From Alphaproteobacteria bacterium (GTDB taxonomy: Bacteria; Pseudomonadota; Alphaproteobacteria; Micavibrionales; Micavibrionaceae), in assembly GCA_020442505.1 (NCBI GenBank), contig JAGRJZ010000016.1:635-6516 (forward strand): DNA of 5,882 nucleotides. Reading direction: 5' to 3'. Position numbers and translations under genes: made by a program. The notes under the pieces are model-generated. The model was not told the DNA's origin. It saw only the letters and a list, made by a program, of their open reading frames with translations, and made no database searches. Of the stretch, positions 1 to 5,007 are shown piece by piece (the first letter of the stretch is position 1; each line of letters starts with the position of its first letter).

Positions 1-749
1 TGGCGCAGACTTTGATCACCTATCAGAACTCCCATCGGCCGGACGATCTGTGGCATTTCGTGACGCCGTCTTACGATCGCGTATCTCTGTGGATCCAGAT
101 GAAAAGCGGCGACAACAAGGATATGAACAAGGTCGTCGCGGCGGTGGAGGCCTTCTTCGCCGAAAATCCGCCGCCCGTCGCGCTGGACCACGACTGGTTC
201 GGCCTGACCTATATCAACACGGTCTGGCAGGACAAAATGGTCTCCGGCATGGCCGAGGCCTTCGCCGGTTCCTTCGTGATCGTTCTGGCCATGATGGTGT
301 TCTTGTTCCGCTCGCTCCTCTGGGGGGCTCTGAGCATGATCCCGCTGACGATCACGATCGCCTTCATTTACGGTTTGATCGGTCTGATCGGAAAGGATTA
401 CGACATGCCCGTGGCGGTCCTGTCGTCGCTCTCGCTCGGGTTGGCGGTCGATTACGCGATTCACTTCCTGGCCCGCGGACGCGAGATGCAAAAGAAATAC
501 GGCAGCTGGAAAGACACCGTCGGCCCCCTGTTCGGGGAACCCGGCCGGGCCATTGCGCGGAACGTCATTATTATCGGCGTCGGGTTTTTACCGCTTCTGG
601 CCGCGCCGCTCGTGCCGTATAAAACGGTTGGATTTTTCATCTCCGCGATTTTGCTCTTTGCGGGGGTGGCCTCCTTGATTATTCTGCCGGCGCTGATCAC
701 GCTCCTCGAGCCGTGGCTTTTCAAAAAGACCGGCGGGAAAAAAGCCTGA
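1..749 (+). CDS. RND/MMPL-family exporter, C-terminal part (5' truncated by window edge)
   Basis: This is the C-terminal ~249 residues of a large inner-membrane transporter of the RND/MMPL 'predicted exporter' type. The reading frame is open from the first complete codon at base 3, so the true start lies upstream, and the TTG at 12-14 is probably an internal Leu codon. The visible part begins with the end of a soluble, presumably periplasmic, domain of about 80 residues. About five hydrophobic segments follow, near visible residues 85-102, 106-129, 137-157, 186-205 and 209-236, and a short Lys-rich cytoplasmic tail closes the protein. The segment SLGLAVDYAIHFLAR matches the recurring 'GLxVDYxIH' transmembrane motif of this superfamily, with an intramembrane Asp. 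Family members export lipids, hopanoids or hydrophobic compounds using the proton gradient. The substrate cannot be read here. fliI follows after 34 bases on the same strand, so they may be co-transcribed, but no functional link is evident. Confidence 0.85.
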   Translation, partial: AQTLITYQNSHRPDDLWHFVTPSYDRVSLWIQMKSGDNKDMNKVVAAVEAFFAENPPPVALDHDWFGLTYINTVWQDKMVSGMAEAFAGSFVIVLAMMVFLFRSLLWGALSMIPLTITIAFIYGLIGLIGKDYDMPVAVLSSLSLGLAVDYAIHFLARGREMQKKYGSWKDTVGPLFGEPGRAIARNVIIIGVGFLPLLAAPLVPYKTVGFFISAILLFAGVASLIILPALITLLEPWLFKKTGGKKA

Positions 750-783
750 CGGGTTTTCGTCACGGCGCTGAAAGAACGGACCG

Positions 784-2121
784 ATGGATCGTCTCGCCGA
801 ACAAGCCGCCGCCGCGATCGCGCTTTTGCCCGATCATGAAACCTATGGCCGGGTCACGAAGGTCTTGGGTCTTCTGGTCGAGATCGTGGGCTTCGGAACG
901 GATTTGTCGATCGGCTCCCTCGTGCATCTGCGCCCCGGCGAGGACGACGACATCCCCTGCGAAGTGGTCGGATTTCGGGACGGTCATGCGCTGCTTTTGC
1001 CCTTCGGGTCGCTGGAGGGCGTTTCTCTTGGCTGCCGGGCCGTGATCCAGAACACGAAGCCCGTTCTTACCCCGGACGAGCGGTGGCTGGGGCGTGTCGT
1101 GAACGGCATGGCCCAGCCGATCGACGGCAAGGGCCCGCTGCCGCAGGGGGGGCATCCCGTCCCGCTGCGCAATGCTCCACCGCCGCCGCATTCGAGGCAG
1201 CGCATGGGAAAGCAGCTTGATTTGGGCGTACGGGCGGTCAACACGTTTCTGGCGACCTGCCGGGGTCAACGGATGGGGATTTTCTCTGGCTCGGGTGTGG
1301 GGAAGTCCGTCCTGCTGTCGATGATGGCCCGGTATACGGAAGCCGAAATCGCCGTGATCGGCCTGGTCGGGGAACGGGGCCGGGAGGTTCAGGAATTTCT
1401 GGAGGATGATCTAGGCCCTGAAGGGCTCAAAAAAGCCGTGGTCGTCGTGGCGACCGGCGACGAACCCGCACTGATGCGGCGGCAAGCCGCCTATACGACG
1501 CTGGCCGTGGCCGAATATTTCCGGGATCGGGGAAAACAGGTGCTGTGCCTGATCGACTCTGTGACGCGTTTCGCTATGGCGCAGCGGGAAATCGGTCTGT
1601 CCGCGGGGGAGCCCCCCACTGCCAAAGGATATCCGCCCACCACTTTCGGAGAGCTCGCCCGGCTTTTGGAGCGTGCCGGGCCGGGCGCGCCGGGAAAAGG
1701 GTCGATCACCGGTCTGTTCGCCGTGTTGGTCGAGGGCGACGACCATAACGAGCCGATCTCCGACGCGGTCCGGGGGATCGTAGACGGCCATATCGTGATG
1801 GATCGTAAAATCGCCGACCGGGGGCGCTATCCGGCCATCGACGTGTTGAAGTCGGTCTCCCGCTCCATGCCGCGGGCCCTGAGCGACGATCAAAACGCGG
1901 TGTTGCGCCGGGCCAAGCAAATCGTCACGGCCTACGAAGATATGGAAGAATTGATCCGGCTGGGGGCCTATCGCAAGGGAAGCGATCCCAAGGTCGACGA
2001 AGCCATCCGCCTGTACCCGCAGATCGAGGCTTTTCTGGCCCAGGACAAAGACGACCGTACCACCGTCGCCGAAAGCTTCGACCGTCTGGGCAAAATCCTC
2101 TCGGATCCTAACGCGCGATGA
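784..2121 (+). CDS. fliI: Flagellum-specific ATP synthase FliI
   Basis: FliI is the cytoplasmic hexameric ATPase of the flagellar type III export apparatus, a relative of F1-ATPase beta that helps deliver rod, hook and filament subunits to the export gate. The 445-residue length is normal. An N-terminal beta-barrel region (about 20-90) precedes the ATPase core. The Walker A loop SGSGVGKS is at 168-175, the catalytic-Glu motif GERGRE at 196-201 (Glu197), and Walker B VLCLIDS at 253-259. The family signature around SVTRFAMAQREIGLSAGEPP lies near 259-278, and the arginine finger in SVSRSMP is Arg360. All expected catalytic residues are present, so the enzyme should be active. The ATG at 784 gives the usual N-terminus; the Shine-Dalgarno is weak (GAACGGA). 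fliJ, the usual downstream partner, is absent: a minus-strand gene converges and overlaps the last 14 bases. A type III secretion injectisome ATPase is the alternative, but the sequence reads as alphaproteobacterial FliI. Confidence 0.95.
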   Translation: MDRLAEQAAAAIALLPDHETYGRVTKVLGLLVEIVGFGTDLSIGSLVHLRPGEDDDIPCEVVGFRDGHALLLPFGSLEGVSLGCRAVIQNTKPVLTPDERWLGRVVNGMAQPIDGKGPLPQGGHPVPLRNAPPPPHSRQRMGKQLDLGVRAVNTFLATCRGQRMGIFSGSGVGKSVLLSMMARYTEAEIAVIGLVGERGREVQEFLEDDLGPEGLKKAVVVVATGDEPALMRRQAAYTTLAVAEYFRDRGKQVLCLIDSVTRFAMAQREIGLSAGEPPTAKGYPPTTFGELARLLERAGPGAPGKGSITGLFAVLVEGDDHNEPISDAVRGIVDGHIVMDRKIADRGRYPAIDVLKSVSRSMPRALSDDQNAVLRRAKQIVTAYEDMEELIRLGAYRKGSDPKVDEAIRLYPQIEAFLAQDKDDRTTVAESFDRLGKILSDPNAR

Positions 2122-2821
2122 GGACCTGATAGAAATGATAGCTGCCGGCGGGCGGGTCGTTGTCGCCCTGAAAGCAGGCGGCGTGAAGGGATTGCAGCTC
2201 CGTATCCCCCGGCGCGGCGGTATAACCGAGCGTCTCCGTCGCGGTATAGGTCCCGGTAAACAGGGTCGCCATGTCCACGTCGCCCGTGTCCTTCGGCGGG
2301 GCGCCGCCCGGGTTTGCGATCCCGAGCTGGTCGTTGATCGTGGTGCAGATCGTCTTTTTCAACCAGGGCACGACCAGCACCAGATCCGGATCCGTCGTGC
2401 CGATTCCGACGACGTTGTTCTCCCCGCTGACGACATAGCCGCCATAGCCGCTCTGGGCGCTTTGGGCGGTGTCGAACCAGTCGGCGTCGGGCGCCCGGTG
2501 GTTTAAGCCGTCGCCGGCCGCAAAGATCCGGCAACGCGTCACGGTGCAATTGGCGTTGGCGTATCCCGCCACGAAATCGTTTTCGAAGCTGATCTCCGTA
2601 TCGTCGAAACCGTCGATCCGGAGGCCCTGCACCGCGCGGCGCCAGCTATTTGCGAATTGCAGAATATCGGTGGCGGCGGTCTTCGCGACTTCTTTGCCGA
2701 TGCTGTCCGGATCGCCGCTGCGCATGATGTTGCCCACGGCCAGACTCAGCGCCGCGAACAAGGCGACCGCTAAAAACAGGTAGAAAATAACGCTGCCGCG
2801 CTGGAGGTCGTGGTCCGTCAT
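2108..2821 (-). CDS. Membrane-anchored, pilin-like hypothetical protein
   Basis: I do not recognise a named family. The 237-residue product has a short polar N-terminus ending in RG (residues 8-9), one hydrophobic helix at about 11-29, and then a long polar, probably extracytoplasmic, domain. The short leader, the Gly and the N-terminal helix resemble type IV prepilins or pseudopilins, but the Glu usually found five residues after the cleavage site is missing, so prepilin processing is uncertain. Four cysteines (92, 97, 159, 216) could form two disulfides, which fits export. The mid-region contains VPWLKKTICTTINDQLGI, and the second half is rich in Gly, Thr, Asp and Pro. I recall proteins with a similar N-terminus in Micavibrio-like Alphaproteobacteria. 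The ATG lies 7 bases after the ridA stop, and GGAG inside the end of ridA supplies the ribosome binding site, so the two are probably translationally coupled. The 3' end overlaps fliI by 14 bases on the opposite strand. Confidence 0.75.
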   Translation of the reverse strand: MTDHDLQRGSVIFYLFLAVALFAALSLAVGNIMRSGDPDSIGKEVAKTAATDILQFANSWRRAVQGLRIDGFDDTEISFENDFVAGYANANCTVTRCRIFAAGDGLNHRAPDADWFDTAQSAQSGYGGYVVSGENNVVGIGTTDPDLVLVVPWLKKTICTTINDQLGIANPGGAPPKDTGDVDMATLFTGTYTATETLGYTAAPGDTELQSLHAACFQGDNDPPAGSYHFYQVLIAR

Positions 2822-2828
2822 CAGTCCA

Positions 2829-3296
2829 TCACTCCGTTATTTCGAAAAGCGCGTCGATCTCGACCGCGACGCCAAGGGGCAAAGACGGCGCCCCCACGGC
2901 GAAACGGGCGTGTCTTCCGGCGTCGCCCAAAACCGCCACCATCAAATCCGAGGCACCGTTTATCACCTGCGGGTGGTCGATGAAGGCGGGCGTGCAATTG
3001 ACGAACCCGCCCAACTTGACGCAGCGTTTGACTCGGGACCAGTTGCCGTCCACCGCCGCTTTGAGCTGCGCCAGGATGTTCAATCCGCAGGCCCGGGCGG
3101 CTTCGGCGCCCTCTGCCACGGTCATCGTCTCGCCCAGCCGGCCTTGATGCATCGGGACGCCGTTTACGAACGGAATCTGACCTGCGATATAGACCGTGGT
3201 GCCGGCAATCACATAGGGAACGTAGTTGGCGGCCGGGGGTGCGGCCCGCGGCAGGTCGATCCCCAATGCCGTCAGTCGGGCTTCGATGTCGTGCAT
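2829..3296 (-). CDS. RidA family (YjgF/YER057c/UK114) protein
   Basis: The 155-residue product belongs to the longer RidA-like subfamily, which resembles 'YjgF_YER057c_UK114_like_1'. Canonical RidA enzymes hydrolyse reactive enamine/imine intermediates released by PLP enzymes in the cytoplasm. For this subfamily the substrate is less certain. Visible features are the N-terminal LPRAAPPAANYVPYV segment, VYIAGQIPFVNG (35-46), the helix TVAEGAEAARACGLNILAQL (59-78), and the C-terminal block with Arg131 (ARFAVG) and VEID near 145-148. These last match the substrate-binding Arg and nearby Glu of RidA proteins. The start chosen is the ATG at 3296, because AAGGGAC lies about 8 bases upstream and homology begins there. 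The frame stays open to 3449, but that extension is unlike the family and would run through the start of the divergent NDUFA12-like gene. It is the first gene of a minus-strand pair with the pilin-like protein. Confidence 0.9.
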   Translation of the reverse strand: MHDIEARLTALGIDLPRAAPPAANYVPYVIAGTTVYIAGQIPFVNGVPMHQGRLGETMTVAEGAEAARACGLNILAQLKAAVDGNWSRVKRCVKLGGFVNCTPAFIDHPQVINGASDLMVAVLGDAGRHARFAVGAPSLPLGVAVEIDALFEITE

Positions 3297-3363
3297 GGTT
3301 GTGGTCCCTTGTTGATTATTCGTCCTTTTTAAGTCATTCTTATCGGAACGAAAAGGCAAAACC
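3297..3363. promoter_or_regulatory. Divergent intergenic region between ridA and the NDUFA12-like gene
   Basis: These 67 bases separate two divergently transcribed starts and must hold both promoters if each pair is transcribed separately. The segment is clearly more A/T-rich than its flanks. A plus-strand ribosome binding site (AAAAGG, 7 bases before the ATG at 3364) and a minus-strand one (AAGGGAC before the ATG at 3296) are visible. I cannot pick -35/-10 pairs with confidence: TTGATT followed 17 bases later by CATTCT is a weak plus-strand candidate. I see no operator-like repeat. Confidence 0.4.
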
Positions 3364-3765
3364 ATGAAATTTTTAAAACGGATTTTGGGGGTTCTCTCGC
3401 CGGTGCATATCGGCTGGGTGACCATGACGCAGGGCTTGTATGTCGGCACGGACGGCGCCGGGAATAAATATTATCGCGGCCGGAAAAAGCGGCCCGGCTA
3501 CAAATATGAGCGCCGCTGGGTGATCTATAAAGGCGCGCCCGAGGCCTCGAAAGTCCCGCCGGAATGGCATGGCTGGCTGCATCATCAAACGGATATCGTA
3601 CCGGAAAAAACCGGAGAGTCTTTCCGCCGCACGTGGCAAAAGCCGTCCCGGCCGAATATGACCGGAACGTCCGCCGCGTATCGTCCGCCGGGACATGTCT
3701 TGAAGGGCGGGCATCGCCCGGCCGTGACAGGCGAGTACGAGGCCTGGATTCCTCCGCGATCGTGA
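3364..3765 (+). CDS. NADH:ubiquinone oxidoreductase accessory subunit, NDUFA12 (B17.2) homologue
   Basis: The 133-residue protein is the bacterial counterpart of mitochondrial complex I accessory subunit NDUFA12/B17.2, a peripheral subunit on the matrix/cytoplasmic side near the base of the peripheral arm. Diagnostic stretches are GLYVGTDGAGNKYY (24-37), ERRWVIYKG (49-57), ASKVPPEWHGWLHH (61-74), the MTGT-AAYRPPG block (99-110), and the terminal EYEAWIPP (124-131). Length and motif order match alphaproteobacterial members, which keep this subunit as a relic of the mitochondrial ancestor's complex I. The start is supported by AAAAGG about 7 bases upstream of the ATG. The gene lies outside a nuo operon here, which is common for this subunit. 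recR starts 6 bases after its stop, suggesting co-transcription. The paralogous assembly factor NDUFAF2 is a less likely reading. Confidence 0.92.
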   Translation: MKFLKRILGVLSPVHIGWVTMTQGLYVGTDGAGNKYYRGRKKRPGYKYERRWVIYKGAPEASKVPPEWHGWLHHQTDIVPEKTGESFRRTWQKPSRPNMTGTSAAYRPPGHVLKGGHRPAVTGEYEAWIPPRS

Positions 3766-3771
3766 CCGGCC

Positions 3772-4365
3772 ATGGCGGATTCGGACATCGAAACACTCAT
3801 CAAGGCCATGGCCCGGCTCCCGGGACTGGGGCCTCGCTCGGCCAAGCGGGCCGTTTTGCATCTTTTGACGAACCGGGACAAGGCGCTGGCCCCGCTTTTG
3901 CGGGCGCTGGAAAACGCGCAAAGCAACGTCCGGGAATGCGGCGTATGCGGGAATCTGGACTCGGTCGATCCCTGCCGCGTGTGTCAGGACCCGAAACGGG
4001 AGGCCGGGACCCTGTGCGTGGTGGCCGGGGTGGCGGATCTCTGGGCGATCGAGCGCACCCGCGCCTATAAAGGCCGCTATCATGTTCTGGGCGGGATTTT
4101 AAGCGCCCTGGACGGGATCCGGCCCGAGGACCTGCGGATCGCCGCCCTGCTTGAGCGTTTGAAGGCCGATCCGGCGCAGGAAATCATTCTGGCGCTGAGC
4201 GCGACGGTGGACGGGCAATCCACCGCGCATTATCTGGCCGACCGGATACGGGCCGCCGCCCCCACGGTCAAGATCACGCGTCTGGCCCACGGCGTACCGG
4301 TGGGCGGAGAGCTTGACTATCTGGACGACGGCACTATCGCCACGGCCCTGCGATCCCGGGGTTAA
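3772..4365 (+). CDS. recR: Recombination mediator protein RecR
   Basis: RecR acts with RecO (and RecF) to load RecA onto SSB-coated single-stranded DNA at gaps and stalled forks. The 197-residue length is normal. Domains in order are an N-terminal helix-hairpin-helix (LPGLGPRSAKRAVLHLL, 16-32), a zinc finger with Cys56, Cys59, Cys68 and Cys71, a Toprim domain (about 80-170) with GRYHVLGGILSALDGIRPEDL at 101-121, and the C-terminal Walker-B-like end THGV-like/GVPVGGELDYLDDGT at 174-188. One oddity: the Toprim strand usually read as CVVE is CVVA here, with Ala85 in place of the conserved Glu, encoded GCC at 4024-4026. The rest of the motif is intact. The ATG follows the NDUFA12-like stop by 6 bases with no clear Shine-Dalgarno, so translation is probably coupled. 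The usual dnaX-ybaB neighbours are absent in view. The small minus-strand gene converges 5 bases downstream. Confidence 0.95.
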   Translation: MADSDIETLIKAMARLPGLGPRSAKRAVLHLLTNRDKALAPLLRALENAQSNVRECGVCGNLDSVDPCRVCQDPKREAGTLCVVAGVADLWAIERTRAYKGRYHVLGGILSALDGIRPEDLRIAALLERLKADPAQEIILALSATVDGQSTAHYLADRIRAAAPTVKITRLAHGVPVGGELDYLDDGTIATALRSRG

Positions 4366-4370
4366 GACAG

Positions 4371-4709
4371 CTATTCCTTTTCCGAGATATAGACGTTGCC
4401 GTCGGCGCTCGCGCACAGCGCCGAGAGATGCGTGTACAGCCCGACCTTCGGCCCGCCGATGGAAAAATCGTAATAGGTGTCCGCCGGGAAGTAATGATCC
4501 GCCGCCGTGGCCGTAACGCCCGGCCCGCCGAATGTCAGATAGACGGCCTCGGTCGCGTAGACGCTGACGACGCGGGTGTCTTCGTCGAAGGCGACCGTGT
4601 TGCGAGCCGCGATCGTGGTGGTGGGGGCAAGCGTATGCGCCCCGGATTCCTTCAGCCGGACGGCCGGGATGACCTGGTTGAAGGAATCGGTCGGTAAAAC
4701 GGTAGGCAT
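4371..4709 (-). CDS. Small uncharacterised protein, probably SOS-regulated
   Basis: I do not recognise a named family. The 112-residue product has no signal peptide or transmembrane segment. Its composition is Thr/Ala/Val/Tyr-rich with alternating hydrophobic residues, suggesting an all-beta fold. A notable stretch is VTATAADHYFPADTYYDFSIGG (65-86 region), followed by YTHLSALCASADGNVYISEKE, ending in an acidic tail. This pattern reminds me of small phage virion or tail accessory proteins, but that is an impression, and no phage genes lie around it. It is very likely a real gene: AAAGGAG sits 8 bases before the ATG at 4709, the frame fills the space exactly to 5 bases from recR, and a good promoter lies upstream at 4825-4853. 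That promoter holds a LexA-type box, and the leader of about 108 bases contains a strong terminator hairpin, so expression may depend on DNA damage and on readthrough. Confidence 0.75.
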   Translation of the reverse strand: MPTVLPTDSFNQVIPAVRLKESGAHTLAPTTTIAARNTVAFDEDTRVVSVYATEAVYLTFGGPGVTATAADHYFPADTYYDFSIGGPKVGLYTHLSALCASADGNVYISEKE

Positions 4710-4754
4710 AAGAAAATCTCCTTTCGTGAAAAGTTACATAATAAGGCATGGCGT

Positions 4755-4782
4755 GAAAAAAGCCCGGCGCAACGGCCGGGCT
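4755..4782 (-). terminator. Intrinsic terminator in the leader upstream of the small SOS gene
   Basis: On the minus strand an 8-base-pair G/C-rich stem (AGCCCGGC, 4782 to 4775, pairing with GCCGGGCT, 4768 to 4761) with a 6-base loop runs directly into TTTTTT (4760-4755). This is a textbook rho-independent terminator for minus-strand transcription. On the plus strand the A-tract precedes the stem and no T-tract follows, so it is a poor plus-strand terminator. No minus-strand gene ends just before it. The only transcript it would obviously stop is the one from the promoter at 4825-4853. Confidence 0.8.
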
Positions 4783-4824
4783 TCGAAGGCAAAATTCAGG
4801 TGCAAAGAGAGTCTGTGCCCGGAC

Positions 4825-4853
4825 AATATGTTCTCTTATTGTTCTTTTGTCAA
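4825..4853 (-). promoter_or_regulatory. Sigma-70-type promoter for the small minus-strand gene
   Basis: Reading the minus strand, a perfect -35 hexamer TTGACA (4853-4848) is followed after exactly 17 bases by CATATT (4830-4825), which matches four of six -10 positions. Transcription would start near 4818 and run toward the gene starting at 4709, giving a leader of about 108 bases. It points away from gyrB. Confidence 0.65.
4830..4844. promoter_or_regulatory. LexA (SOS) operator, alphaproteobacterial type
   Basis: The plus strand reads GTTC-TCTTATT-GTTC, which on the minus strand is GAAC-N7-GAAC. This is exactly the direct-repeat pattern bound by alphaproteobacterial LexA, as known from Rhodobacter, Sinorhizobium and Caulobacter. 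It lies in the spacer between the -35 and -10 elements of the minus-strand promoter and touches the -10, so bound LexA would block RNA polymerase. It is 163 bases upstream of the gyrB start, so gyrB is a less likely target. Confidence 0.7.
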
Positions 4854-4855
4854 GG

Positions 4856-4877
4856 CCCCGGTTTTATGTACCCGGGG
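4856..4877. repeat. Short palindrome between two divergent promoters
   Basis: CCCCGG (4856-4861) and CCGGGG (4872-4877) form a 6-base-pair inverted repeat around a 10-base A/T-rich spacer. No T-tract follows on either strand, so it is not a convincing terminator. It lies just upstream of the minus-strand -35 and about 60 bases upstream of the gyrB -10. It could be a protein-binding site or have no function. Confidence 0.35.
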
Positions 4878-4935
4878 TGGCTGATCAAGAAAACAGGAAA
4901 CCGCCCTCTTTTCCCTGTGTTTTTTTGGCGAGGCG

Positions 4936-4944
4936 TGCTATAAA
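4936..4944 (+). promoter_or_regulatory. Candidate extended -10 promoter for gyrB
   Basis: TGC-TATAAA (4936-4944) is an extended -10 element: TG, one base, then a five-of-six match to TATAAT. No good -35 lies 17 bases upstream (TGTGTT), which is tolerable for an extended -10 promoter. The predicted start near 4951 gives an untranslated leader of about 57 bases before the gyrB ATG. A T-tract precedes the element. Confidence 0.5.
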
Positions 4945-5007
4945 AATCTGTTCACAAAAGCCCGGAAATCTGCGGATCTGGAAAAATAAAAAAGGATAAG
5001 ACACATC

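Noticed and set aside
12..14. TTG as the true start of the exporter gene
   Set aside because: The frame is open to the window edge, and the exporter family is far longer than the visible part.
1411..1920. Minus-strand open frame inside fliI
   Set aside because: It is a codon-bias shadow of a well-conserved gene, with Pro/Arg/Gly/His-rich low-information translation.
3297..3449. N-terminal extension of the RidA frame up to 3449
   Set aside because: It has no RidA similarity, would run antisense through the NDUFA12-like start, and the ATG at 3296 has a better ribosome binding site and matches the family N-terminus.
4099..4749. Long minus-strand open frame starting in the leader of the small SOS gene
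   Set aside because: It runs antisense through recR, has Arg/Gly-rich shadow composition, and lacks a ribosome binding site. The overlapping 4371-4709 frame has one.
4776..4822. Antiterminator pairing between CCGGGC (minus strand 4822-4817) and the terminator's first arm
   Set aside because: The complementarity is only 6 bases, and most of the first element lies upstream of the predicted transcription start near 4818, so it would not be in the RNA.
4856..4877. Palindrome as a transcription terminator
   Set aside because: There is no T-tract on either strand and no gene ending nearby to be terminated.
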